Source: Rossellomorea vietnamensis (lineage in GTDB: Bacteria > Bacillota > Bacilli > Bacillales > Bacillaceae_B). Taken from it: a stretch of DNA of 64,000 nucleotides. The notes under the pieces were generated by a model that saw nothing but the letters and a program-made list of their open reading frames with translations, did not search any database and had not been told where the DNA came from. Below, piece after piece: positions 8,018 to 17,066 of the stretch (position 1 is its first letter; every line of letters starts with the position of its first letter). A program made the position numbers and the translations under genes. The stretch covers positions 310,001 to 374,000 of the forward strand of contig NZ_LIXZ01000001.1 in assembly GCF_001305855.1 (NCBI RefSeq). Reading direction: 5' to 3'.

Positions 8018-8803
8018 TCATTCTGCTTTTGCTTTTCTTTCTATTTCTGCTTCTTCCTGTTTTGCTTTTCTTCTTGATAATAAATACCCGCCTACAGATA
8101 GCAGAATCAATACGCTCCAGAATACAAGTTTCCACCCTTTTGATTCAGGAAAGTGGTGGTCCAGGATGGCTACATCAGGATGAGCGAGGGTAAACACGGC
8201 CAGTTTCACACCTACCCAGCCAACAATTAAAAATGCTGCTGATTCTAAGGTAGGGTATTTCTCCAATAATTTCACGAACCAGGTTGCAGCAAATCTCATG
8301 ATCACCAATCCGATGATGCCGCCAAGGAACATGACAATAAATTGCCCTCCGTCTATCCCTCCTATATCAAACCATCCAGTCGGTTGCAGGGTCACAGCCA
8401 AAGCAACGGCAGCAAGCATGGAATCAACCGCGAATGCGATATCCGCAAGTTCCACCTTTAGCACAGTAGTCCAGAATCCCGAGCCTTTTGCCGGTTTCTC
8501 TTCTATTTCCCCGGTGCCTTTCCTTTTCTTCACAAAATGGTGAATGGCCACGTAGAATAAATAGATGGCCCCAATGGCCTGGACCTGCCACACATTGACT
8601 AAGAACGAAATAAGAAATAATGCAGCGAACCTAAAGACAAAAGCTCCTAACAGACCATAAAAAAGTGCTTTCTTCCTTTGTTCCCCAGGCAAATGTTTGA
8701 CCATTACAGCCATTACCACCGCATTATCAGCAGCTAAAATCCCTTCAAGACCTACCAATATCAGTAGGACCCATCCATATTCCAATAACATCGAAGCATC
8801 CAT
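8018..8803 (-). CDS. TerC-family membrane protein, YkoY/MeeY-type (manganese)
   Basis: 261 residues with about seven membrane segments and the TerC-family signatures GLEGILAADNAVVMAVMV (residues ~18-35) and VELADIAFAVDSMLAA (~117-132), whose acidic residues are thought to bind metal. In B. subtilis the relatives YceF (MeeF) and YkoY (MeeY) export manganese and help load it onto secreted enzymes. A yybP-ykoY manganese riboswitch lies directly upstream, which supports the YkoY/MeeY assignment. A KxxE-rich cytoplasmic tail ends the protein. AGGGAGGGAC lies upstream of the ATG. YceF is the alternative orthologue. Confidence 0.85.
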   Translation of the reverse strand: MDASMLLEYGWVLLILVGLEGILAADNAVVMAVMVKHLPGEQRKKALFYGLLGAFVFRFAALFLISFLVNVWQVQAIGAIYLFYVAIHHFVKKRKGTGEIEEKPAKGSGFWTTVLKVELADIAFAVDSMLAAVALAVTLQPTGWFDIGGIDGGQFIVMFLGGIIGLVIMRFAATWFVKLLEKYPTLESAAFLIVGWVGVKLAVFTLAHPDVAILDHHFPESKGWKLVFWSVLILLSVGGYLLSRRKAKQEEAEIERKAKAE

Positions 8804-8860
8804 ACCTTTAGTCCCTCCCTATTTACATAGTTAGTTTTCCAATAGGCAAGGAATTTTATA

Positions 8861-8897
8861 AAAATAAAAAGACCCTTGCCTAAATAAGGCAAAGGTC
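8861..8897 (-). terminator. Expression-platform terminator of the yybP-ykoY riboswitch
   Basis: GACCTTTGCC and GGCAAGGGTC form a 10-bp stem with a 7-base loop, followed by TTTTTATTTTT on the minus strand. It directly follows the aptamer, so metal binding should decide whether it forms. Confidence 0.85.
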
Positions 8898-9000
8898 TTG
8901 CTTAGCATACGGATATGCCAACAAAGCCGATGGCATGCACCATGAATTGACGACTTTGTTTAGGTATGAAACCTATAGCTACTCCCCTTTGACAGGTAGA
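8862..9000 (-). promoter_or_regulatory. yybP-ykoY manganese riboswitch
   Basis: Read on the minus strand, the aptamer contains the hallmark AAAGGGGAGTAGC (near 8978-8990), the helix around AACAAAGTCGTC, the segment CATCGGCTTTGTTGGCAT (near 8914-8934) and TTAGCAAGACCTTTGCC leading into the terminator. These match the class consensus, and the last part closely resembles B. subtilis ykoY. The class is known to sense Mn2+ and usually turns the downstream gene on by preventing termination. It precedes a TerC-family gene, the textbook target. Confidence 0.92.
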
Positions 9001-9061
9001 AAACGTTCATTTGTATAGATGTATTTTATCTCAAAAAAACCTATTCGTAAAGAGAAAAATT

Positions 9062-9523
9062 TTATTGACTTCGTAGCAGGATGGCTCTTATCAAAAGTCC
9101 CAACAACACACCGGGAATCACAAACAAAATCGGCAGAAAAATGGGTCCGATAAATTTTCCGAATAGATATACCTTTGGGGAATACATCAAACCAACCGTT
9201 ACCATATAAGCAGACATAACAAAGGGTAAAAAGCTGTAGTTTTCCTTTTGGGCACCGGCAATTTTATACGCATCCCACATGGCAAACATATATAAACATG
9301 GATAAAACATGAGCCACTGGTAATCAATGATCTCTGCTGCTTTATGTGTTTCACCTAAAAAACTGTACATGATCCCCAGATTGAAGTTACTTTGGATATT
9401 GATAATGATCTCAAGAAGTACAAACAGCGTTCCCTTAAACCATAAACCGACAAGCAATTGAGGAAAACCCGGCAGCGCAATACTCCAGAGGATCCCTTCT
9501 AATTTTGTAATGGATGACTTCAT
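9062..9523 (-). CDS. Hypothetical membrane protein
   Basis: About 153 residues with four hydrophobic segments; a conserved-looking motif near the start is LPGFPQLLVGLWFKG, which resembles the entry of small Bacillus multi-spanning proteins of unknown role. ACGGGGTG precedes the start; a GTG at 9529 overlapping that sequence is the alternative. No partner gene is evident, and it is separated from ykoY by the riboswitch leader. Function unknown. Confidence 0.6.
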   Translation of the reverse strand: MKSSITKLEGILWSIALPGFPQLLVGLWFKGTLFVLLEIIINIQSNFNLGIMYSFLGETHKAAEIIDYQWLMFYPCLYMFAMWDAYKIAGAQKENYSFLPFVMSAYMVTVGLMYSPKVYLFGKFIGPIFLPILFVIPGVLLGLLIRAILLRSQ

Positions 9524-9723
9524 ATACACCCCGTAAAAATGGAGTGCTGAAATGGGATACTTTTAATAGGCATATGGAAGGGACTGTGTTTGTGTCGATC
9601 AGGGTATAGAGTAAGGGAAAATGACATCTTGAGATTCCTCCTATTGATGCTTCTCCCTTTATTTTTACCATATCTCTCCCAATTATTACGATGAATGTTC
9701 CTTAGAATGTTTCCATTTGGCTT

Positions 9724-10911
9724 TTAATCAATTTTTACGTGCAATCGCTCATTAGACGCATGTTCAAGATAAAACTCAACCATCTTTTCAATCTGGCTGG
9801 AAAGGGTTGGGCATATAATCGATGTCCCCTCCAGGTCATTTTGGGCATTTTGACAATTGAATTCACCTGGAAGTGTAAAATAGTCCAAGGCTTCCCGTTC
9901 GACTTTTAAATAACGTCGTATAAAACGGAATCCGAGTGCCCAATTAGAAAGGGGTAATGGAATATTCCCCTTTGGTTTCTTTTTTAACATATGCCATAAA
10001 ATCTGCTCATACACTTCCTTTACCATCAGTGGTTCTGGATCAGTCAGATGATACGTCTTTCCAGTCCCAACCTCCTCATGGCACAGATAAATGGATGCTT
10101 TCACGACATATTCAACAGGCACAATATTTATATAAGAGGTACCCTCACCGAGAAATGGAATCCACGGCAGGAAAGATAATCGCTTAAACATATTCATAAT
10201 AAAATATGGTCCGTCGAACTTCACGGTCTCGCCGGTTTCTGAGTTTCCTTTCACGATACCCGGACGGATGATCGTGATCGGCAGTCTCCCCTTCAATCCT
10301 TCCACCATGACCTCTGCTTCATATTTTGTCCTTTCATAGAAATTATGAAATCGCTCAGGAAGGATCAATTCATTCTCCATTAGCTCACCTTCACGTGATC
10401 CCGCTATAAAAGCAGTGGAAAAATACACGTATCTTTTTAATTCCGCTAAGGTTTGACAGAAATTATTGACATGTCGTGTGCCTTCTACATTTACCTTCTG
10501 TGCAAGATCCTGAGGGACTGCAAGATCATAGATGGCTGCCAAATGCCAAACATATTCCACTTCCTCCCGAATCTCGAAGATCTTCTCTTCTGCCATATCA
10601 AGATTCGTTCGGGTAATGTCCCCTTCTACAAGGATGATCTCTGCATCTGACAGAAATCTCAGTTTACGTATACCTTCTTCCGCCTGCTTCCTCATTGAAC
10701 GAAGGTGAAGTAAGTATACCTTCGATACCTTATTCTGTTTGAGTAACTCTTCCACAATATTATGACTTAAAAAGCCCGGAAACCCCGTGATCAAATAGAT
10801 ACCTTTTTCCAAATCGATCTTCTCCCCCGCTTGTAACCATAATTTTTTGATAAAAAAAGAGTTAACCTTTCGACTAAGATACCTCATCATACTGAGGTGA
10901 TTGCTTAGCAC
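9724..10911 (-). CDS. Extended SDR / NAD(P)-dependent reductase, fatty acyl-CoA reductase-like
   Basis: 395 residues of the NAD-binding-4 (thioester or fatty acyl-CoA reductase-like) extended SDR group. The nucleotide-binding motif is TGFPGFL near residue 42, and the catalytic pair is Y-x3-K in FYERTKYE near 190. Conserved IRPGIVKG and a substrate-binding C-terminal half follow. The start is uncertain: a GTG at 10911 gives the length shown, but the first ~30 residues are not typical and lack a strong ribosome site. It begins 24 bases after the RND pump stop, so the two are probably co-transcribed. The substrate is not predictable from sequence. Confidence 0.75.
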   Translation of the reverse strand: MLSNHLSMMRYLSRKVNSFFIKKLWLQAGEKIDLEKGIYLITGFPGFLSHNIVEELLKQNKVSKVYLLHLRSMRKQAEEGIRKLRFLSDAEIILVEGDITRTNLDMAEEKIFEIREEVEYVWHLAAIYDLAVPQDLAQKVNVEGTRHVNNFCQTLAELKRYVYFSTAFIAGSREGELMENELILPERFHNFYERTKYEAEVMVEGLKGRLPITIIRPGIVKGNSETGETVKFDGPYFIMNMFKRLSFLPWIPFLGEGTSYINIVPVEYVVKASIYLCHEEVGTGKTYHLTDPEPLMVKEVYEQILWHMLKKKPKGNIPLPLSNWALGFRFIRRYLKVEREALDYFTLPGEFNCQNAQNDLEGTSIICPTLSSQIEKMVEFYLEHASNERLHVKID

Positions 10912-10934
10912 CTGGTTAACTCTCGTTGTGTGTT

Positions 10935-13900
10935 CTATTCTTTATATACGTATGTTTCTCTTGGTTTCTTCATTCTTCTCGTCTCTTTATCAAAGAAGCT
11001 GTAAACAATCGGTATGATATAAATGGTCAATAAAGTCGAGCTGACCAGTCCACCGATGACGGCAATGCCCATAGGCTGATTGATTTCGGTACCTTCCCCA
11101 AGCCCGAGTGCCAGTGGCAATAAGCCGAGTATCGTCGTCAGTGCCGTCATGAAGATCGGTCTTGCCCTGTCCTGAACCGCTTCGACGATGCTGTCAAAGC
11201 TGCCCGTACCCGCCTCTTTACGCTGATTGATATAATCCACGATGACGATAGCATTGTTGACGACGATCCCTGCCAGTACAATCACTCCAATGATCGCCGA
11301 TATGCTGATAGGTGTCTGTGTAATGGCTAAGGCGATCGCTACACCTATTACCATGAGGGGAACAGTAAACATGATGACAAACGGGTACTTAAATGACTCG
11401 AATTGTGCAGCCATGACCATATAGACAAGCACGATGGCAAGCCCAAGGGCCAGTACCATGTCATCAATTGAATCCTCAAGGAGCTCTCTGTCCCCACTGA
11501 ATGAAACCAATGTCTCATTTGGAAGATCTAATGATTCGATCTTCTCATCAACCGCCTTCGAAATGGCTCCAAGATTGGTTGAGGATGAATAGTTGAGTGT
11601 ATATTGAACGGCATGCTGCTGGTCAATTCTCTGAATGCTGACAGGTCCATCCTCAATTGAAAAGTCGACGACGGAGCTTAATTGAATATACTTTCCTTGT
11701 CCATTTGGAATGAGAAGTTTCTTTAAAGAATCGAGATTTTCGGTGATGTTCCTGTCATATTGAACGAGAACATTGATGACGTCAGAAGACCCTGTGACCA
11801 TTTGGGTAGTCAGGACCCCCCTGGTTACATCTTGAACGAGCGTCCCGATTTGAGCAGGTGCCAAGCCTTGTTCAAGGGCTTTCTCCCGGTTCACCTTCAT
11901 TTGGACTTCTTTCACAGTCTCCATCTGATCTGTTGAAACCTCTGTGACATCCTTCATGCCTTTTAAAGAAGCGAATAACGTATCGACGGACTCCTTCAGT
12001 CGATTCTGATCCGTATCTCTCAAGTTAAACGTCAAGGTTTGAGGACTGGAGCCGGATGTTGATTGTAAGTTAAAGGAAACTTCAGCAGATTTATTTACCT
12101 TTTGTGCAGCTTTTTCCACTTTAGGCTTTACTTCATCCGCAAAGCTGAAGATCGACCTCTCCCGTTCATCAAGAGGCACCATCTTCACATAAACTTCTGC
12201 AATATTCGCTTTTCCACTTCCTCTAAATGATTCTTCCTGGGTTGTACCAACAAGACTTACGAAAACATCGACATCTTTTTCTTTTTCCAACCGGCCTTCA
12301 ATCGCTTTGACGACTTTATTGGTCTCTTCGACGGAAGCCCCATTATCCAATTCGACTCTCATGTTGAAAAACCCTTCATCAGTTGGTGGTAAAAACTGCG
12401 TCCCAACCGTCATAAGACCAAGCCCGCCACCCACTAATATAATGAGAGTGATAAATAATACGATGAACCGGTGACGAAGCGCCCATTTAACTGACCGGGC
12501 GAATGTCTTTCTGCTCTTAGAACGTCTCCGCTTTGCTTCGATATTCCCTTTTGGTTTCTTCAGCAGCCTGCTTGCGAGCATCGGTATAACCGTCAATGCC
12601 ACTACAAGGGAGGCCAATAAACTAAAAGAAATCGTAAGGGCGAATTCGGTAAACAATTCACCCAGTAAACCGGATATAAAAACAACCGGCAGAAATACCG
12701 CTACAGTAGTCAGGGTAGAAGCGGTAATGGCCCCCCCTACTTCTTTTGCCCCGATACTAGCAGCTTCCCTCGGATTTTTCCCCAAGGATAAATGGCGATA
12801 AATGTTTTCAATGACTACTATCGCATTATCCACCAGCATTCCAATTCCAAGAGCCAAGGCACCCAATGTCATGATATTCAATGCGAAATCGGCAAAAAAC
12901 ATAAGAACAAATGTAACAATGACTGAATAAGGAATCGCTACCCCGATGATAAGGGGACTTTTTACATTCTTCAAAAATAAGAAGAGCACAAGCATGGCAA
13001 AGGCTCCACCTATCAGGAGGGAATTGGCGATATTTCCGATGGCTTGAGCAATGTAATCCCCCTGATCGAACAGGATATCAGCTTTGATTGATTTATATTG
13101 ATCCTGCTTAAGGAGCCGGTCCAGTTCCTTTTGAAACGCTTTCGATACGGAGGCAGTGTTAGCATCTGATTGCTGCAGCACACTGAAAAGAATGGCAGAT
13201 TCTTCGTTTGCACGTGTGATTGTGTTTGTATCCTGTTTTCTCTGTTCAACTTTCGCAACATCAGAAAGCTTAAGCTTCTTTCCGGTTTGAGGATTCACTT
13301 GAAGGACCAATCCCTTCAATTCATCCACAGACTGGAGCTTGCTTACTACTCTCGTAGTCAATGTTTGGCCTTCTGTCTCGATCGTATCTCCGGGAGCTGT
13401 CACATTGTTAGCGCGGATGGTATTGACCACATCCCCTTGACTTAGACGATTATCTTTCAATGCTTGCTGATTCAGTTCGATGACCACTTCGTCCGTTAAT
13501 GAACCTGAAACATTTACATTTGCGACACCTTCCACTCTTGTCAGTTCCTGTTTCAAATTCTGGGATAGTGTCTTTAGATTGGACTCGTCCCCTTCTTCCC
13601 GTAAAGAAAATTGAATGATCGGGAACTGGGCAGGGTCAAATTTGAGAAACCTTGGTTTCTCGGCCCCGTCCGGAAGTGGAGTTTGGTCGAGGCGCTGCAG
13701 GACATCGTTTTCAATCTCATCGATGGAGGTCGACCATGAAAATTCAAGGAGAATAAAGTTTGAACCTTCCCTGGAAGTCGATTGAAGGTTCTTCATCCCA
13801 GGCAAGGTGGACAGGCTTTCTTCAAGTGGTTTTGTTACCTTTTCCACCACCTCCTGAGGACCAGCTCCAGGATAATTGGTCACCACGACACCAACCGGTG

Positions 13901-14024
13901 GATTGAGGTCGGGAATGAGTTTCAACGGAATCCTGAGAAGGGAAACCCCTCCCAGAATTAGGATTAGCAGCATGGTGACAATGGTGAACACCGGTCGTCG
14001 TATGGAAAAATCACTAATTTTCAA
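10935..14024 (-). CDS. swrC: RND efflux permease, SwrC-like
   Basis: A 1029-residue AcrB/AcrD/AcrF-type proton-driven exporter. It starts with the typical MKISDFSIRRPVFTIVTMLL membrane helix. Two periplasm-like porter domains and two helix bundles follow, with the helix-4 motif GIGMLVDNAIVVIENIYRH (canonical second Asp replaced by Asn) and its C-half counterpart GIVVNNAIVIVDYIN. The repeat entry GTQFLPPTDEGFFNMRVELDNG is also clear. The closest recognised relative is B. subtilis SwrC/YerP, which gives resistance to surfactin and is needed for swarming; substrate identity here is inferred. No adaptor or TetR gene is adjacent. Confidence 0.85.
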   Translation of the reverse strand: MKISDFSIRRPVFTIVTMLLILILGGVSLLRIPLKLIPDLNPPVGVVVTNYPGAGPQEVVEKVTKPLEESLSTLPGMKNLQSTSREGSNFILLEFSWSTSIDEIENDVLQRLDQTPLPDGAEKPRFLKFDPAQFPIIQFSLREEGDESNLKTLSQNLKQELTRVEGVANVNVSGSLTDEVVIELNQQALKDNRLSQGDVVNTIRANNVTAPGDTIETEGQTLTTRVVSKLQSVDELKGLVLQVNPQTGKKLKLSDVAKVEQRKQDTNTITRANEESAILFSVLQQSDANTASVSKAFQKELDRLLKQDQYKSIKADILFDQGDYIAQAIGNIANSLLIGGAFAMLVLFLFLKNVKSPLIIGVAIPYSVIVTFVLMFFADFALNIMTLGALALGIGMLVDNAIVVIENIYRHLSLGKNPREAASIGAKEVGGAITASTLTTVAVFLPVVFISGLLGELFTEFALTISFSLLASLVVALTVIPMLASRLLKKPKGNIEAKRRRSKSRKTFARSVKWALRHRFIVLFITLIILVGGGLGLMTVGTQFLPPTDEGFFNMRVELDNGASVEETNKVVKAIEGRLEKEKDVDVFVSLVGTTQEESFRGSGKANIAEVYVKMVPLDERERSIFSFADEVKPKVEKAAQKVNKSAEVSFNLQSTSGSSPQTLTFNLRDTDQNRLKESVDTLFASLKGMKDVTEVSTDQMETVKEVQMKVNREKALEQGLAPAQIGTLVQDVTRGVLTTQMVTGSSDVINVLVQYDRNITENLDSLKKLLIPNGQGKYIQLSSVVDFSIEDGPVSIQRIDQQHAVQYTLNYSSSTNLGAISKAVDEKIESLDLPNETLVSFSGDRELLEDSIDDMVLALGLAIVLVYMVMAAQFESFKYPFVIMFTVPLMVIGVAIALAITQTPISISAIIGVIVLAGIVVNNAIVIVDYINQRKEAGTGSFDSIVEAVQDRARPIFMTALTTILGLLPLALGLGEGTEINQPMGIAVIGGLVSSTLLTIYIIPIVYSFFDKETRRMKKPRETYVYKE

Positions 14025-14219
14025 TGAAGTGCTCCCCTTTCTTTATGTATAGCGTTCAATTCGGTTTGGAAGGAGTTACTGTTAACTATAGTCTCTTAAG
14101 GAAGATCCTTCAATATTAAACCGTCTGTGGATACTAAATATCAATTTTTTTCTATAAAATAAATAATTCCACCTTATCGGTGAACACTATTTTTATACTG
14201 TAACGTAAGGAGCATTAGA

Positions 14220-15092
14220 ATGGCGAACTGGGTTCCCTTTGTATTCCTTAGCCTTTTCAGCATTTTTACATTATTCTTCATCGTGATGAAGAATCGTCAA
14301 ATTTCTGGCCGGATCATTCTATTTTGGCTTTTCATTTCCGGGTTGGCCTATGTATTTGAATATGTCATATTTGTATTATTTAACAGCTATACGTATCATC
14401 CCCATATTTTATCGAATAATTACAATGACAGCGTCCTCGGTTCGATCAGTTCACAGGCATTTTCGGTTCCGGTTGCCATAACGTACATTGTGTTGTACCG
14501 CTTGCCCGCATGGAGGATTGCAGTCATCATCGGTGTCTTCTTCCTTATTGAAACGTGGTTCATACACACGAATTTATACGAACATCATTGGTGGGAATCG
14601 TATTATACAACATTTTTTCTTATCCTTTCTGTTATACTGGCCAAGACCTGGTGGAAGGTTCTAGAGGACTCTTCGAATCATTATGTTCATTTCATCACTT
14701 TGTTCTTTTCACTCTCCACCGTCTCACTTTCTTTTGCCTGGATTTTATCTTCCCTGCTGAAGCTATATATCATTCCCCTGAATCATTTTTCGAATCCTGT
14801 CAGGGATTTGATCGCAGGGAATGCCATGTACATTTGGTTTGCGACGTACTTTTATAGCTTGGTTATTTTTTTTAGGAACAGGGATTGGAAATATACATTA
14901 TGGAGCATCCTTTTTCTTTTGACCGTTGAGGTATTTATGGCACAAGAAGGTGTATTATTGTTTAACAATCCAGCGATGATCGGCGTACTCCCTCTATTTC
15001 ATTTATTCATGATTTCTGCAGGAAGCCATTATTACGAACGATATTTTGACACATATAGAGAAATGCAACAAAAAGGACTGTCCTCAAAATGA
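14220..15092 (+). CDS. Multi-spanning membrane protein, CBO0543-like
   Basis: 290 residues with about eight hydrophobic segments. It contains the patterns FWLFISGLAYVFEYVIF, HHWWESYYTTFF and FLAQEGVLL-type segments reminiscent of the CBO0543 group and its longer two-domain relatives in bacilli. TAAGGAG precedes the ATG by 6 bases. It stands alone between divergent swrC and a bidirectional terminator. The function is unknown; the family link is moderate. Confidence 0.6.
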   Translation: MANWVPFVFLSLFSIFTLFFIVMKNRQISGRIILFWLFISGLAYVFEYVIFVLFNSYTYHPHILSNNYNDSVLGSISSQAFSVPVAITYIVLYRLPAWRIAVIIGVFFLIETWFIHTNLYEHHWWESYYTTFFLILSVILAKTWWKVLEDSSNHYVHFITLFFSLSTVSLSFAWILSSLLKLYIIPLNHFSNPVRDLIAGNAMYIWFATYFYSLVIFFRNRDWKYTLWSILFLLTVEVFMAQEGVLLFNNPAMIGVLPLFHLFMISAGSHYYERYFDTYREMQQKGLSSK

Positions 15093-15140
15093 ATCATCCT
15101 CATACTAAGAGAATGAATCATTCAGAAGGACAGTCCTTTT
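15071..15140. terminator. Bidirectional terminator between the membrane protein gene and the NhaC-family gene
   Basis: AAAAGGACTGTCCT and AGGACAGTCCTTTT form a 14-bp outer stem; the left arm overlaps the end of the upstream coding region. A and T runs on both sides allow use in both directions. Confidence 0.8.
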
Positions 15141-15153
15141 CTATTACCGATTG

Positions 15154-16563
15154 TTATGAATTTGATATAGCAGGGTTATTCTCCGTTTGCTCTTTCTCGA
15201 TGGTCCATCCTGTGAAACCGTAGAGGATCGTGATGACAGGAGAGATGAGGCAGAAGACCGCAAATGGTAGATATTCCATAGTTGAAACGCCTAGTACGTC
15301 TGTAAGGAATATACCGCATACGCTCCATGGTACAAGAGGATTCACCACTGTTCCTGCATCTTCCAATGTCCGGGATAAGCTTTTAGGATGAAGACCCAAT
15401 TTCTTGTATTGAGATTGAAAAGCTTCACCCGTCAATAGAATGGATAAGTACTGCTCTCCTACTACAAGATTGATACCGATCGCTGATAATGCAGTGGAAA
15501 GAATCGTTCTTCTTTCAGATTGAATGACAGCAGACACCTTGTGGAGCAACGCAGGGATGATTCCAAGTTTAAATAGTAATCCTCCGAGACTCAGTGAGAG
15601 AATAACAAGGGAAATGGTAAACATCATGCTGTTCACTCCCCCTCTTGATAAAAGCGAGTCAACGGATTCCACCCCTGTTTCCGATGTGAACCCTTCGAAC
15701 AGTACCTGGAACAATTCATTTACCCCTAACGTCCCGTGGATAAAAGATAATATCACAGAGACGGCAATCGTGATGGCCAGTGTGAATAACGCAGGGGTTC
15801 TGTATACAATCAGTACCACCAGTAACACTAAAGGAACTAAGCTGTACCAGTGGATAAGGCCTGTCTGCATTAAACCTTCCTGCAACCCATCAAGCTCGGA
15901 TAGATTGATCTTACTGGTTCCCGGCGAAAGGACACCAAATACAATCAATGTAATGATAAAGGCGGGTACGGTCGTCCATGCCATATTTCGAATATGGGTG
16001 AACAGATCCACCTTGACGATGGATGACGCAAGATTGGTTGTATCCGATAAAGGGGACATTTTATCTCCAAAAAAGGCACCTGAAACGATCGCACCAGCTG
16101 TGATCGACATGGATAAACCCATGGCCTCACCAATTCCGATCAACGCCACACCGATGGTAGCTGCCGTAGTCAGTGAGCTTCCGATTGCCACTCCGCTTAA
16201 GGATGTGAGTAAAAAGGCAATCGCATAAAAATAATGAGGAGTGACAAATTCAAATCCGTAAAACATTAACGTGGGAATGGTCCCACTGATCAACCAGCTG
16301 CTTACAAGAAGTCCAATAAAGAAAAATAAGAGAATGGCACCTAATCCACCCTGAGCACCTGCAATCATCCCCTTTTCAATTTCTTGAAACTTCACTTTCC
16401 GTATCAGTCCATAAACCATTAAAAAGAAGAGGGAAAGTATGATTGGTATATGAGGGACCGCTCCCACTCCGATGATGCTGACACTGATGATTCCCAGCAC
16501 AGCGAGTAATACTGTGGATGCTTCTTTAACGGACGGTTTATGAACGCTATGAATGTTTAACAT
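15154..16563 (-). CDS. NhaC-family antiporter, candidate tyrosine transporter
   Basis: 469 residues with about twelve membrane segments. Family motifs include VPHIPIILSLFFLMVYGL near residue 40, GSSLTTAATIGVALIGIG near 130 and GAFFGDKMSPLSDTTNLAS near 160, typical of NhaC/MleN proteins. MleN exchanges malate and lactate with Na+ and H+, and NhaC exchanges Na+ and H+. The T-box leader upstream has a tyrosine specifier, which argues for an amino-acid-related role; comparative work on T-boxes has proposed an NhaC-superfamily tyrosine transporter in bacilli. AGAAGGAAG lies 8 bases before the ATG. Annotation as a plain Na+/H+ antiporter would probably mislead. Confidence 0.8.
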   Translation of the reverse strand: MLNIHSVHKPSVKEASTVLLAVLGIISVSIIGVGAVPHIPIILSLFFLMVYGLIRKVKFQEIEKGMIAGAQGGLGAILLFFFIGLLVSSWLISGTIPTLMFYGFEFVTPHYFYAIAFLLTSLSGVAIGSSLTTAATIGVALIGIGEAMGLSMSITAGAIVSGAFFGDKMSPLSDTTNLASSIVKVDLFTHIRNMAWTTVPAFIITLIVFGVLSPGTSKINLSELDGLQEGLMQTGLIHWYSLVPLVLLVVLIVYRTPALFTLAITIAVSVILSFIHGTLGVNELFQVLFEGFTSETGVESVDSLLSRGGVNSMMFTISLVILSLSLGGLLFKLGIIPALLHKVSAVIQSERRTILSTALSAIGINLVVGEQYLSILLTGEAFQSQYKKLGLHPKSLSRTLEDAGTVVNPLVPWSVCGIFLTDVLGVSTMEYLPFAVFCLISPVITILYGFTGWTIEKEQTENNPAISNS

Positions 16564-16611
16564 GTTAACACTTCCTTCTGTGAGCTATGTGACTAGTATG
16601 GGATGGTATGA

Positions 16612-16651
16612 CAAAAAGAACCCTCCATCCCCGATAGGGACGAAGAGTTCT
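16612..16651 (-). terminator. T-box leader terminator
   Basis: On the minus strand, GAACTCTTCGTCCC pairs with GGGGATGGAGGGTTC around a short loop, followed by TTTTTG. Its 5' arm overlaps the antiterminator partner after AGGGTGGTAACGCGG, the usual mutually exclusive design. Confidence 0.9.
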
Positions 16652-16946
16652 CCGCGTTACCACCCTAATTGAAATAAACTCATGACTGGCATAACATCGC
16701 ATGATTTATTTCCACTTCATAAAGGTTGTCTCTTGATAAACCCCCTAAAACACTTAGAGGATTCATAAACAATGTAATTCAGAAAGAAGCGGACCTGGAC
16801 TTCCAGCTGACGTCCAGTCTCTGATTGCTGTCTCACTTTTTCTTACTGCGTTGTTCAAGACAATGAATATGTGATTGATTGTTTAGGGATCTCCTTACTC
16901 TTTTACCCTTAAACGCTTTTAAGCTTTTATGCACTAAAGTATTTTA
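16612..16946 (-). promoter_or_regulatory. T-box leader with tyrosine (TAC) specifier
   Basis: The conserved T-box AGGGTGGTAACGCGG lies at 16652-16666 (minus). Upstream is a stem I region with the AGTA motif (GCAGTAAG) and the matching 3' element GAA-T-TAC-A; the TAC codon at 16774-16776 is in the usual specifier position and calls for tRNA-Tyr. The variable base of TGGT is T, which pairs with the A73 discriminator of tRNA-Tyr. Uncharged tRNA should stabilise the antiterminator and turn on the downstream transporter. The assignment of the specifier is by eye. Confidence 0.9.
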
Positions 16947-16952
16947 TAGTAA

Positions 16953-16981
16953 TATAATATCATGCTATTTGAATTTGTCAA
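16953..16981 (-). promoter_or_regulatory. Sigma-A promoter of the T-box transcript
   Basis: TTGACA (16976-16981) and ATTATA (16953-16958) on the minus strand are separated by 17 bases. The transcript would start near 16946 and give a leader of about 380 bases, as expected for a T-box unit. Confidence 0.75.
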
Positions 16982-17027
16982 GGAACTATTTCATCCTGTT
17001 TTTCCCTATGAAGGATCCCCCATACAA

Positions 17028-17062
17028 AAAGAACCCCTCCCGTAATTGTCGGGAAGGGCTTG
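17028..17062 (-). terminator. Terminator of the EAL-domain gene
   Basis: A GC-rich stem (AAGCCCTTCCCG with CGGGAGGGGTT, one bulge) followed by CTTTTTG on the minus strand, just past the stop codon. Confidence 0.85.
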
Positions 17063-17066
17063 GCGG

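Noticed and set aside
15524-16228. A 234-aa plus-strand frame opposite the NhaC-family gene
   Set aside because: Antisense to a membrane protein with clear family motifs; no ribosome site and no recognisable domain.
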